A stretch of DNA of 64,000 bases, from contig JANQRR010000023.1 of NCBI GenBank assembly GCA_028284465.1, positions 1 through 64,000 on the forward strand, read 5' to 3'. The notes below the pieces were generated by a model. It had not been told where the DNA came from, ran no database searches, and saw nothing but the letters and a program-made list of their open reading frames with translations. The stretch is from Gammaproteobacteria bacterium. Its GTDB lineage: Bacteria; Pseudomonadota; Gammaproteobacteria; JAJFKO01. The translations under genes were made by a program, and so were the position numbers. How positions within the stretch are numbered: the first letter of the stretch is position 1; the number at the start of each line of letters is the position of its first letter. Of the stretch, positions 1 through 9,014 are shown piece by piece.

Positions 1-788
1 GATCACTAGGCACAAATGGCGCGTTGATTGCATCTACAGCACAAAAATATCTAGAGCAACAAATCACGCATATAATGATGCGTGCAAGAAAATATTCAAA
101 AAACCTTTGTTATGGTGGCGGTGTTGCGCTAAACTGTGTAGCTAATGCCAACATCGCACGTTTCTTTGACGACGTGTGGATTTTTCCAAATCCTGGTGAT
201 GCTGGTGCAGCGTTAGGTGCCGCGTTAGCAGTACATGATAAGCGTATCGAGTTCACTCACAACTTCTTAGGACAGGATATACAATATCATGATGCGGAAA
301 CTCCTAAAAATATCGCTAAGCACATTCTCAATAATGGTGTTGCTGGCATTGTTCGCGGGCGCGATGAATTTGGCCCACGAGCACTCGGCAACCGGAGCCT
401 ACTTGCAGATCCACGCGGGTCAGTAGCGGAAAGATTGTACGAGATTAAAGAGCGCAAGAGATGGAGTCCGGTTGCGCCTGCTATCCTTGCTGAACACTAT
501 CACCATTACTTTCGTGGTACGCCAGACAGCTACATGGGATTTGTAGCCACCAGTGGCGCAAACTCTTCTCACATGCCTATGATACGGCACGTAGACAAAA
601 CTTCTCGCGTGCAATGCGTGAGAGCTGATTCTCCTAGCATTTTTCGAAAGGTGTTGGAAGAATGGTACGATCTAACGAATTGCCCTATTCTCATAAATAC
701 TTCTCTGAATTTCAAAGGAAAGCCAGTGTTTTCTGACATTGATTCAGTCAAGAATTTTGAGAGGGAAAATGATATTCGGATCTTCTAA
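1..788 (+). CDS. Carbamoyltransferase, C-terminal part (NodU/CmcH/TobZ family), cut by window edge
   Basis: The frame is open to the first base, so the start lies outside the window. The visible part matches the C-terminal YrdC-like half of O-carbamoyltransferases, which move a carbamoyl group from carbamoyl phosphate to a sugar or antibiotic hydroxyl. Recognisable blocks are YGGGVALNCVANANI, GDAGAALGAAL, the nucleotide-binding segment RGRDEFGPRALGNRS, RKRWSPVAPAIL and the C-terminal LINTSLNFKGKP. It is the first gene of a sugar-modification-like operon and its end overlaps the next gene. The family is clear; the substrate is unknown. Confidence 0.9.
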   Translation, partial: SLGTNGALIASTAQKYLEQQITHIMMRARKYSKNLCYGGGVALNCVANANIARFFDDVWIFPNPGDAGAALGAALAVHDKRIEFTHNFLGQDIQYHDAETPKNIAKHILNNGVAGIVRGRDEFGPRALGNRSLLADPRGSVAERLYEIKERKRWSPVAPAILAEHYHHYFRGTPDSYMGFVATSGANSSHMPMIRHVDKTSRVQCVRADSPSIFRKVLEEWYDLTNCPILINTSLNFKGKPVFSDIDSVKNFERENDIRIF

Positions 789-1590
789 AAAAGAACTTGT
801 ATTATCAGGATGTAGTATGGTTGCTGATTACATTCATTACAGGAATGAAATAGCAAAACACGGAAATCCAAAATACCCCGTTCGTAATGTTCATACTAAT
901 GAATGGCATGATACTATATGGGAATATGAAAAACCACATCCAACACCATCTAAACTTATGGCCGACTACTATGGAATGAATGAAGTCAATTTAGCATTTC
1001 CTGGTTCTGGTAATAAGCAAATCTTCTATAAACTGTCTGATTATGTGATTAAAAATCACAAAAAAATTGGTTTGGTTGTAGCTTGCTGGTCTAGTTTTAC
1101 ACGAGTAGATTTAGAAACCAATCAGCAAATGTTACCAGCAAATGATTATCAATCTATCGTTTTCTCAGAATACAGAGACAGTGAACGCGTAAAGAGAGAA
1201 GTTAACGACAGATATCCTCTCTGGAAAATGTTATGGAATCATGGGCACATGTTTTATCAAAAGGACATAGATGCATTCTATAGATATTCCATATTGCTTG
1301 ATTCAATCTGCAAACAGTATGGAATTGAATGTGTGCAAGGTGCTTCCATCATAACATATCCAACATCAGATGATTTCAACAAATACTTCATAGAACATCC
1401 AATGCTATCAGAAGTCAATCATATCAATTTTTATGGTTGGCCAGTATTTTGGGATATGGGCGGAAGATCAATTTATGATTTTAATGAAAAACATTTCGTA
1501 TCGGAACATGATCAACATCCTAATGCTAAAGGACACGAAGTCGTAGCCAATAGGTTAATTGAATTCATTGATTCTAGAGGGTTTGTATGA
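769..1590 (+). CDS. SGNH/GDSL-hydrolase-like protein
   Basis: 273 aa from ATG 769, chosen over upstream codons because GAGGG sits just before it. Family blocks: block I as SGCSMVADY near residue 13, with the nucleophile Ser after Cys; a Gly-Ser-Gly-Asn block III near residue 77; and C-terminal block V as DQHPNAKGH, supplying the Asp/His pair. SGNH enzymes usually remove or add acetyl or acyl groups on glycans. The start overlaps the carbamoyltransferase end and the stop overlaps the next gene. The overall fold is diverged, so activity is inferred. Confidence 0.7.
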   Translation: MIFGSSKKELVLSGCSMVADYIHYRNEIAKHGNPKYPVRNVHTNEWHDTIWEYEKPHPTPSKLMADYYGMNEVNLAFPGSGNKQIFYKLSDYVIKNHKKIGLVVACWSSFTRVDLETNQQMLPANDYQSIVFSEYRDSERVKREVNDRYPLWKMLWNHGHMFYQKDIDAFYRYSILLDSICKQYGIECVQGASIITYPTSDDFNKYFIEHPMLSEVNHINFYGWPVFWDMGGRSIYDFNEKHFVSEHDQHPNAKGHEVVANRLIEFIDSRGFV

Positions 1591-2633
1591 TCTACCCAAA
1601 ATGTTATAATGGTTCAATTACTCCATTAGTAACAGCAGATGGGTTTCTGCAACCATGTTGTTTAGTCAGTATGATGAATTATATGCCTTATCAAAAATTG
1701 ATGAATGAAGAGAAAGTTACTAATATCTTCACTGATCCTGATTTTTCTTTGTACAACAAAACCTATTCAGAAATCATTAACAGCAAAAAATGGAATGATA
1801 TGATTGTTGGACTTAAACACACCACGATCAAATCTTGCGTTTATCACTGTTCGTCTTCAAATGCGCCAAGGAATTCTAGCGTTAACGCAACGGAAGATTG
1901 GTCTGATACGCGTGTGTTGACTAAAGACAATGATTACATTCAACTAGAAACATCGTCTCGATGTACCTTAGAATGCCCGTATTGCGCACGAGCGACTTAC
2001 AAAACTCGTAAAGATGCAGATCCGAATTGGTTAAACAAATTAGATGTGTCTCTTGATATCATAAAAGATGTACTTTCTTTCAAACATTGGAAAGGTGTGG
2101 TTGATTGTGGTGTTCACAGTGATCCTATTTTCTATAAGTACTATCATGAAATGTTAGATATCATGCTTGGTATGATGATCCACAATTATCGAGTTAGCAT
2201 AGCTGCAACTGGTAGAACTAACGAATGGTGGAATGAAACACAACAGTTATGGAAACATTTGAACGATTCTGGTATTAACGTAGTTGTTGTATGGGGCATT
2301 GATGGATTGGAAGATACTTCAAGCCTACATAGAATAGGGCAAGATTGGAATGAAATTACAACGCAAATGAAAATTGCTGCGAAAAATGGCGTTAACTCGG
2401 TATGGCAATTCATACCTATGAGTTTCAATGAGCAGCAAATCGACGAAGCAAAACAATTAGCCAGAGATTGGAATGTAGGATTTCATTTAAAGCCTTCTGA
2501 TAGATTTGGCCCTAATGATCCTAATAAACCAAACGACAATTTGCACTATGAAATACACATAGAAAATGGTGTAACACACGAAAACAACAAACCAAGAGAA
2601 GAATGGATAGATGCTGGAGTACATATACAGTGA
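1587..2633 (+). CDS. Radical SAM protein, type A
   Basis: 348 aa. The radical-SAM CxxxCxxC motif is CTLECPYC at residues 126-133, which binds the 4Fe-4S cluster that cleaves S-adenosylmethionine. A Cys-Cys pair sits at 24-25 and further Cys at 84 and 88, so an auxiliary cluster or zinc site is possible. The second half contains a WQFIPMSFNEQQIDEA segment that recurs almost unchanged in the gene at 7517, so the two are paralogues. ATGA overlap with the SGNH gene. The substrate is not recognisable. Confidence 0.85.
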   Translation: MIYPKCYNGSITPLVTADGFLQPCCLVSMMNYMPYQKLMNEEKVTNIFTDPDFSLYNKTYSEIINSKKWNDMIVGLKHTTIKSCVYHCSSSNAPRNSSVNATEDWSDTRVLTKDNDYIQLETSSRCTLECPYCARATYKTRKDADPNWLNKLDVSLDIIKDVLSFKHWKGVVDCGVHSDPIFYKYYHEMLDIMLGMMIHNYRVSIAATGRTNEWWNETQQLWKHLNDSGINVVVVWGIDGLEDTSSLHRIGQDWNEITTQMKIAAKNGVNSVWQFIPMSFNEQQIDEAKQLARDWNVGFHLKPSDRFGPNDPNKPNDNLHYEIHIENGVTHENNKPREEWIDAGVHIQ

Positions 2634-3807
2634 TGAACAAAACCCAACAAAAATGGTCGTCTGGGATCTCGGCAGACGTTGTAACTACGATTGCTCATAC
2701 TGCACTGGTTGGATGCACTCCACAACTGCACCGTTCAATAAATTGGATCAATATAAACGGACAGCAGATTTCATTGATGGGTATTACGCAATCTACGAGC
2801 AGTTTCATGCGACTAAATTCCGCCCGGTTCTCAGTTTCACGGGCGGTGAACCAGCAGTTAATCCAGACTTTTTTCCGCTCATAGAATATCTCAAAGAAGA
2901 ATATCCTTACTTTGTTCTGAACCTCACAACCAATGGAACTTGGTCCAAAAGACGTGGCCAATTTTTGCTGGATAACATGGACAGTATCACTGTTTCCTAT
3001 CACTGTGAAGGTAACGACAAACAACGACAGTTAGTACGTGATAACTTAGTTTGGATGCGCGAAAGAATCGCAAACAAGCACAAGCTTAAAGTCAATGTGA
3101 TGATGCATGTCGATCATTGGGAAGACTGCATTGACTTGATCGAAAATGTACTCAAACCCAATGACATCAAATACATACCACGCACCATCGGAGACGATGG
3201 ACGAAACCGTTACGAATGGTTCGAAGATATGGATGGCGTCATGAGACGCACAAGTCATAAGTACACTGATGTTCAGATGGATTGGATCAAGGGACACTGG
3301 CAACACGAAAACAAGAAAGTTGGTGACAAAACAGAACTTAAGAAATCTGACGATGGTGACGTACGTAAGATTGGTCGCATGTGCTGTGGTGGTAGATGCA
3401 TGACAACTAAGGCAGTTGACAGCACCAAAGAAACTGATACCATGTTTATTCAACAATCCAACTTCAAAGGTTGGAACTGCATGGTTAACTGGTTTTTCTT
3501 ACACATCGAAGAAGACAAGGATGTGGCATACCATCATCAAACATGTATGGCAAAGACGAGTGATACTCCTGAAGTTCATATTGGGCCTTTGTTGGAGCAT
3601 GTTACTACTTTTAATGCTAATCGCGGCCCAATTTGCAATCTTAGTCGGAGTGACGAGTATCTTGCTTGGCTAGAAGACAAGGTGTTTCGAGAAGGCAGAC
3701 CACCGACAATGATTTGTCCCAACACACATTGCGGATGTGGTATCTGTGTTGCTAAAGCCAGGACCAATGAAGATTTCGAGAGGTTAAAGGCTAAGTATGT
3801 TACCTAG
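2611..3807 (+). CDS. Radical SAM protein, type B with Cys-rich C-terminus
   Basis: 398 aa. CNYDCSYC at residues 24-31 is the cluster motif; FTGGEPAVNP is the GGE-type SAM-binding strand. The C-terminal half holds many Cys (RMCCGGRC, HHQTC, GPIC and a terminal CPNTHCGCGIC group), as in SPASM/twitch enzymes with auxiliary Fe-S clusters. Overlaps the previous gene by 23 nt. The reaction is unknown; maturases, sugar dehydrogenases and epimerases all use this architecture. Confidence 0.85.
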   Translation: MLEYIYSDEQNPTKMVVWDLGRRCNYDCSYCTGWMHSTTAPFNKLDQYKRTADFIDGYYAIYEQFHATKFRPVLSFTGGEPAVNPDFFPLIEYLKEEYPYFVLNLTTNGTWSKRRGQFLLDNMDSITVSYHCEGNDKQRQLVRDNLVWMRERIANKHKLKVNVMMHVDHWEDCIDLIENVLKPNDIKYIPRTIGDDGRNRYEWFEDMDGVMRRTSHKYTDVQMDWIKGHWQHENKKVGDKTELKKSDDGDVRKIGRMCCGGRCMTTKAVDSTKETDTMFIQQSNFKGWNCMVNWFFLHIEEDKDVAYHHQTCMAKTSDTPEVHIGPLLEHVTTFNANRGPICNLSRSDEYLAWLEDKVFREGRPPTMICPNTHCGCGICVAKARTNEDFERLKAKYVT

Positions 3808-3973
3808 CATTGCTGAGCAAATAGCCGATTTTGTTGAACGTCGCAATTCAAGACTTCATACAACATTCCCTGATGAAGTTTATTTTGCAACCCAAAACGT
3901 GTACATGGGCGATTACAGATTTTTCGATCCCATCATAGATGCTTTACTGTTGGAGTTTGAAAATGCTGACTAG
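3797..3973 (+). CDS. Small protein of the LxxEF-tail family
   Basis: 58 aa, ATG within the end of the radical SAM gene. It ends FDPIIDALLLEFENAD. The defining signature of this family, seen in about 40 small genes of this window, is a C-terminal amphipathic stretch I-x-x-x-L-x-x-E-F followed by a short, often acidic tail. No known domain recognised. Function unknown. Confidence 0.6.
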   Translation: MLPSIAEQIADFVERRNSRLHTTFPDEVYFATQNVYMGDYRFFDPIIDALLLEFENAD

Positions 3974-4124
3974 TTCCAGAAAACAAGATGTGCCTATCTT
4001 AAAAGATATACGCATCAAATATCCTGAATTCTTTGAAATAGAAGATCAAGTACATCCTGCTAAAGCAGGACATTTTGTTTGGCACGAGATTATTATAGAT
4101 CATTTGGAGAAAGAATTCAAATGA
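3963..4124 (+). CDS. Small protein resembling the C-terminus of an SGNH-like protein
   Basis: 53 aa from ATG 3963, overlapping the previous stop. The segment EDQVHPAKAGHFVWHEIII looks like SGNH block V (compare DQHPNAKGH in the gene at 769), yet the protein ends DHLEKEFK like the LxxEF-tail family. It may be a remnant of an SGNH gene that kept or gained translation, or a true small protein. Confidence 0.5.
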   Translation: MLTSSRKQDVPILKDIRIKYPEFFEIEDQVHPAKAGHFVWHEIIIDHLEKEFK

Positions 4125-4294
4125 GCAAAATAAAAAAATCAATGAAAAAATTCATCGAAGGCTGTAATTCTATGACAATGCTAGAATACACCAGCACTGA
4201 TATTTATTTCAAAATCAATCATCTCGTTATTGGCAATTACATCATGTATGATGCTGTTGTAACTGGTTTAGAATTGGATCTTGATAATGGGTAA
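4121..4294 (+). CDS. Small protein, probable LxxEF-tail family member
   Basis: 57 aa from ATG 4121, in an ATGA overlap with the previous stop. Basic N-terminus (KIKKSMKKF), then a C-terminus YDAVVTGLELDLDNG that fits a diverged LxxEF tail. Ends inside the start of the ATP-grasp gene, so it is translationally coupled. Confidence 0.55.
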   Translation: MSKIKKSMKKFIEGCNSMTMLEYTSTDIYFKINHLVIGNYIMYDAVVTGLELDLDNG

Positions 4295-5342
4295 GAACCT
4301 ATTGTTCGTGAACGTGAGCAAGAATACAAAAATCTTTCTTTTGCATAGCGCAGAAGCAGAACGATGTGGCCACACAGTCTACAATCTTACTGATTTTCCA
4401 AGATCAGAACACAACACATTAAATTATGTTGAATATGTCAATAACAATTTCAAAGATTACGAGGATGCCATTAAACGCATCTTTCAAGAAAAAGACATAG
4501 ACTACATTTCAACTCAGTGCGAAGTCTTGTACCCCTTGATAGATAAGCTATCGAGAGAAGGATACCCAACGATACCAATCATGGGTGGAGATGTTGACGA
4601 GCTAGTCAACAAAGAACGCTTTGCTAACTTCTGCCGTCGCATTGGTTTGCCGCAACCGGATACGTTTGCACCTACCAAGTTTGAAGAGATTGCCGACTAC
4701 GATAGGCCAATCTTCATCAAACCAACAAACGGCACCGATGGCACAATCAAGCTGCATCTATCTGACGATAAGTACGCATTCTTTGATTACTGCCGCTTTC
4801 CTAGCGTTCAGACATTCATGGATACACTCGAAAAAGCAGATTACGTAGAAGAGTTTCTACGAACGCAAAACGAAATGAAAGACATGCCAAGTGGTAAAGG
4901 CATCCATGGCATTAGAGGACGACACTTAATACAAGAATGTGTGGTTACGCCAGATTACTTCTATTTCAACTTCATCGTTGATTCTGGTAAGATTAAATTC
5001 TTAATGTCAAACAAATCCAGAATGAAAGGCAACGCAAATATCTACATGTATTTGCTGAACAATGTCGAATTGCTTGTGTTGCCTAAAGATGAAAACAATC
5101 ACGCAAAGATGCGTGAGTTTGTCGGTGAGCACGTGTTCGAATCATTCATGGAACAAATCACCAAACTCATCGAACACGCCAAGGTAGAATTGTGTGGTTT
5201 TAACATGGCATTCATTCCTTGGCGAGACACATACCACATTCAAGACGTAACTTTACGCCATGGTGGCAACGCATCACTTAGATCAATGAACACGCTTCTT
5301 AATCAGAACACTGATTATGATAGCATTTGGGAGTACGTATAA
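4287..5342 (+). CDS. ATP-grasp family ligase-like protein
   Basis: 351 aa from ATG 4287. IFIKPTNGTDGT carries the ATP-grasp lysine and glycine-rich loop. RGRHLIQECV and the late VTLRHGGNASLR, with Asn/Asp for metal binding, match the C-terminal ATP-binding subdomain. Such enzymes join a carboxylate to an amine or thiol through an acyl phosphate. Lying between SGNH and aminotransferase genes it may attach an amino acid or amine to a sugar acid; that is inference. Confidence 0.75.
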   Translation: MGKNLLFVNVSKNTKIFLLHSAEAERCGHTVYNLTDFPRSEHNTLNYVEYVNNNFKDYEDAIKRIFQEKDIDYISTQCEVLYPLIDKLSREGYPTIPIMGGDVDELVNKERFANFCRRIGLPQPDTFAPTKFEEIADYDRPIFIKPTNGTDGTIKLHLSDDKYAFFDYCRFPSVQTFMDTLEKADYVEEFLRTQNEMKDMPSGKGIHGIRGRHLIQECVVTPDYFYFNFIVDSGKIKFLMSNKSRMKGNANIYMYLLNNVELLVLPKDENNHAKMREFVGEHVFESFMEQITKLIEHAKVELCGFNMAFIPWRDTYHIQDVTLRHGGNASLRSMNTLLNQNTDYDSIWEYV

Positions 5343-6424
5343 TGATCATGACAGGCTGGGAAATCGAGTACTACAAAAACCAGAATGATTACATCAAACT
5401 GTTCAATGAAGTATTGCAGCAGAAGCAAGAAACAGACATCAGTTTTTTAGAAGATCGTTTAGCCAAAATGCATGACAGAAAGTATGCAGTAGCATGTTCT
5501 AGTGGTACAGATGCTCTGCATTTAATCATGCTCGCACTAAGAAATTATGGTGTTGTTCCTGGTGAAGAAGTTTTGGTTCCTGACTTTTCGTGGATCTCTA
5601 CAGCGTCTTGTGTCGCAATGACAGATGCTATGCCGATATTCTGTGACATTGATCTAGACAGCTACCACATGTCCCTGAACAGTATGAAACATATGTGTGG
5701 TGGCCACACCATGGCTATCGTGTATCCCCATCTATTCGGCAACATGAGTGACACCACAGAGATTGAAGAGTGGTGTGAAAAGAAAGATCTTTTGTTTGTC
5801 GAAGATGCATGTCAATCTATTGGGGCAAGCTACAATGGACGCAAAGCAGGTAGTATTGGAATAGCCAGTGCACTGAGCTTTAACGCGAACAAAAACATCG
5901 CTGGTATCGCTGGCGGTGGTGCTATCCTGACAGATCAACAAGACATTGCTGATTACTGCCGTAAAGCTCGACAGCATGGTAATGGCGACTTCTTAGGATA
6001 TAACTCTAAGATGCTGCTGTTAAACGCACGTGTGATCGACTATCGCCTGAATAAAATGCAAGAGTGGCAATTCCATAGGCAAAAGTCTGCTGAGCTTTAT
6101 GATGATGCTTTGAGAGATTTGCCAGTAGTTATCCAAGGCGATAAGAACGTCAATCACAACTATCATAAGTATGTGGTGCGCTTTGAATCAAAAGAGATTC
6201 GAGACAAAGTGCAAAGGGCAATTGGTGCTGCTGTTCACTACGACAAACCACTTTCTGAAAATGCGATGTGGGAAGACATAAACCACGAAGCAGACGAAAC
6301 ACCAAATGCCAAATTGGTTTGTGATACCATTCTCACGTTACCACTAAATCATTATACAGACTTTGGTGATATTATAAAAACGGCTGATACTATAACAGAT
6401 ATTGTAAAGGGAAATGCCAACTAA
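5342..6424 (+). CDS. DegT/DnrJ/EryC1/StrS-type PLP-dependent aminotransferase
   Basis: 360 aa from ATG 5342 (TAATG overlap with the previous stop). SSGTDALHLIMLAL near residue 53 binds the cofactor phosphate, VEDACQSIGASYNGRKAG has the Asp that contacts the pyridine nitrogen, and SFNANKNIAGIAGGGAI has the Schiff-base lysine at about residue 184. The family transfers an amino group to keto-sugars in deoxyaminosugar synthesis. All key residues are present and the length is normal, so it is probably active. Confidence 0.9.
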   Translation: MIMTGWEIEYYKNQNDYIKLFNEVLQQKQETDISFLEDRLAKMHDRKYAVACSSGTDALHLIMLALRNYGVVPGEEVLVPDFSWISTASCVAMTDAMPIFCDIDLDSYHMSLNSMKHMCGGHTMAIVYPHLFGNMSDTTEIEEWCEKKDLLFVEDACQSIGASYNGRKAGSIGIASALSFNANKNIAGIAGGGAILTDQQDIADYCRKARQHGNGDFLGYNSKMLLLNARVIDYRLNKMQEWQFHRQKSAELYDDALRDLPVVIQGDKNVNHNYHKYVVRFESKEIRDKVQRAIGAAVHYDKPLSENAMWEDINHEADETPNAKLVCDTILTLPLNHYTDFGDIIKTADTITDIVKGNAN

Positions 6425-7517
6425 GAGTTATTGCGAAAAACCATTTACACACATACACTCCCACGCACGAGGACAGTATAAGCTGTGTTGTCATGCTAGT
6501 GTTCATCCAAAATTGGAGAAGTACACTATCAGGACGGCACGGCCCTTTGAGTTTTTTCTGTCTGACGAGATGGAAGAAATTCGCAATGACATGCTAGAGG
6601 GCAAGGCAATCCCTGGCTGTGAATACTGCTACCAGATAGAAGAATCTGGTATGAAGTCGCCAAGACTAACTAATAGAAAATTTTCTGGTGTTGAGCCACA
6701 CAGCGTTGGCGTGCAAGTAAGAATATTTGGATCTACTTGCAACCTCAGTTGCTACATGTGTTTTCCATTCAATTCATCCACAAAAAATAAAGAATTAAAG
6801 AATATTGATACAGACATATTTGTAAAATATGATTCTGAATTCTACCAAATTGATGATGAATCCATGGCTGTATCCGTACAGGATGTTCTCGATAACATAG
6901 AATTAATAGACTTTATTACCATTATTGGTGGCGAACCGTTTGTAATGTCTCCACATTGGGAGTTTTTGGATCGTATTCCCAAAGAGATGAGAAAGAAAAT
7001 CTCTCTTAGGTATCAAACAAATCTCACTAAATTACATCACAAAAAATGGCATCTGCTTGATTATGTGAATGACTTCAAAAGTATTAAACTGTTCGTATCA
7101 GTTGATCATTTCAAAGAAAAGCTTGCTTGGATACGTTATCCAATAGATGTGAATCAATTTGAAAACAATCTCATGGAATATCATAAGTACATCGAATCAA
7201 TGCACATGTGCATTGGATTGCTGAATGTGCATGACGTGCCTCAAATAGTAGATTACTACAAGAATAATTTTGGTCTGCCATTAGAATTAAAGAACATAGT
7301 GCAACAACCACCAGAATTGTCTATTAAGAATCTGGCAGATAAACAACCAGTAATTGATATGTTCACTGAATTAAATGACGTACCAGACGTGATCTTTCAC
7401 GAATTAAATAAACCGAGAGATGAAGTAGAATATCAAAAGTTTGTAGATTACGTAAGATTACTAGATCAAAAACGAGGCACCAGCGCCAATAAAACGTTTG
7501 GTTGGGAAATATATTAA
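6414..7517 (+). CDS. Radical SAM protein, type C (twitch-like)
   Basis: 367 aa. CNLSCYMC at 109-116 is the cluster motif, preceded by a Cys-Cys at 25-26 and CEYC at 69-72, which resembles the N-terminal auxiliary site of twitch-domain radical SAM proteins. TIIGGEPF is the GGE strand. Overlaps the aminotransferase end by 11 nt. Substrate unknown. Confidence 0.85.
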   Translation: MPTKSYCEKPFTHIHSHARGQYKLCCHASVHPKLEKYTIRTARPFEFFLSDEMEEIRNDMLEGKAIPGCEYCYQIEESGMKSPRLTNRKFSGVEPHSVGVQVRIFGSTCNLSCYMCFPFNSSTKNKELKNIDTDIFVKYDSEFYQIDDESMAVSVQDVLDNIELIDFITIIGGEPFVMSPHWEFLDRIPKEMRKKISLRYQTNLTKLHHKKWHLLDYVNDFKSIKLFVSVDHFKEKLAWIRYPIDVNQFENNLMEYHKYIESMHMCIGLLNVHDVPQIVDYYKNNFGLPLELKNIVQQPPELSIKNLADKQPVIDMFTELNDVPDVIFHELNKPRDEVEYQKFVDYVRLLDQKRGTSANKTFGWEIY

Positions 7518-8536
7518 TGATTTATCCTAGATGTATGGTTGGCAGAAAGCCGTTTATAACATGCCATGGTTATGTCATGCCATGCTGCTGGCTAGAAATT
7601 CCGCGTTACGATTCTGGTGGCCAAATACGAAATGAAGATTGGGAGCTGATTGACAACATATTTTTGCGTGATGCTTTTCATCTTGAAAACAGAACTTACA
7701 AAGAGATTGTTACTAGCGATGAATGGTTGATGGCACTGGAGCAATTGTTCCTGTTAAAATACCATCCATGCAAAATGAAATGTAATAATTTCTTCATTCA
7801 TGACGGTAAAATTACTCATGATGAATTGATTATTGATCAAATGGTTTTAAATGACGAGCTGAACACTTCAGATAGTATGGACGTATTCAATAAAAGCATC
7901 GTGGACACATGGAATGTCAATGAAATACAAGTCGAATTGACCAATCGGTGTTCTTTGAAATGTTCTTATTGCCCTAGAACTATTGAAAGCTTAAAGAATG
8001 CAGATCTTCCTATTGATTGTCTGGAAGATGTTATGATGAGCAAAGCGTGGGATATCGTAGATGATGTTGGTTCATATGGTGACAGCATATTTTATAGACA
8101 CTATCACGAATTTCTTAGCATACTGGCAAAGGCCAAAGTAAAATCTTACTTTGCTCATTTTGCTGCCACTGGACGTAGCCAAGAATGGTGGGATAAAACG
8201 ATTGACTTATTTGACACAGTCATTCAAGGCGGTACGCGCGTAAGAATTTTATTTGGCATTGATGGCTTGTCAGATACGTCAAAATTGCATAGAATAGGCC
8301 AGAATTGGGATGAGATCACGTATGCCATGAAACGCACTAGAGAGGTTGGGTGTAAGTCAATTTGGCAATTCATACCTATGAGTTTTAATGAGCACCAAAT
8401 CGAAGAAGCCGAGCAGTTAGCAAAAGAATGGGGTGTACATTTCAGGATACACACTAGCTGTCGATTCACCAAAAATGATCCAAACATGCCGACCAATCCA
8501 AGATACCATAGGGATTTTTACGATGTCAGAAATTAG
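7517..8536 (+). CDS. Radical SAM protein, type A paralogue
   Basis: 339 aa from ATG 7517, in a TAATG overlap. Cluster motif CSLKCSYC at residues 145-152, Cys-Cys pair at 23-24. Shares with the gene at 1587 the opening MIYP(K/R)C, a FAATGRSQEWWD-like segment and WQFIPMSFNEHQIEEA, so the pair arose by duplication inside this operon or were acquired together. Confidence 0.85.
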   Translation: MIYPRCMVGRKPFITCHGYVMPCCWLEIPRYDSGGQIRNEDWELIDNIFLRDAFHLENRTYKEIVTSDEWLMALEQLFLLKYHPCKMKCNNFFIHDGKITHDELIIDQMVLNDELNTSDSMDVFNKSIVDTWNVNEIQVELTNRCSLKCSYCPRTIESLKNADLPIDCLEDVMMSKAWDIVDDVGSYGDSIFYRHYHEFLSILAKAKVKSYFAHFAATGRSQEWWDKTIDLFDTVIQGGTRVRILFGIDGLSDTSKLHRIGQNWDEITYAMKRTREVGCKSIWQFIPMSFNEHQIEEAEQLAKEWGVHFRIHTSCRFTKNDPNMPTNPRYHRDFYDVRN

Positions 8537-9014
8537 CTACACAACGTTCGAGGAAATTCTTCCGTTGTGGCAAACACCTGAAATGTGGGGTGATGAAGAG
8601 CCGCGTCGTGTAAGCTCTATGAAATACTATGATGGCATTGATTTTCATGGTGGTAATGAGCTAAACGTGTATGAACTAAAATATTCAGTACCCAGATTTT
8701 TAGCACACAAGATCAAAGATGATATCACAGGATGTGTTTCTGTCTTTTGGATAGACAATACAATCCGTTTTCGTGGCTTGTACGTCAAACCAGAATATCG
8801 TGGCTTAGGCATCTCTGAACATCTGCTAAGAGCAGCTATAAATGCCACCAAGGAAGGCATGCCAGAATCCAATTTTGGCTGGGCACTAGCAGGACCAAAT
8901 TCAACGCACGTGCACAAGAAAGTTGGCTTTAGGCAAGTCACACCACAATACAACGAAATGCCTGATGGCAACGTTTCTAAGCACAAGAATAGTTACTTAA
9001 GATATGATTGGTGA
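8523..9014 (+). CDS. GNAT-family N-acetyltransferase
   Basis: 163 aa from ATG 8523. GLYVKPEYRGLGISEHLL at about 85-102 is GNAT motif A, with the acetyl-CoA pyrophosphate loop RGLGIS; NSTHVHKKVGF is the typical motif B region (neighbouring N, H and GF). Probably acetylates an amine made by the neighbouring aminotransferase, as in N-acyl aminosugar pathways; this is inferred from context. Confidence 0.8.
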   Translation: MSEISYTTFEEILPLWQTPEMWGDEEPRRVSSMKYYDGIDFHGGNELNVYELKYSVPRFLAHKIKDDITGCVSVFWIDNTIRFRGLYVKPEYRGLGISEHLLRAAINATKEGMPESNFGWALAGPNSTHVHKKVGFRQVTPQYNEMPDGNVSKHKNSYLRYDW

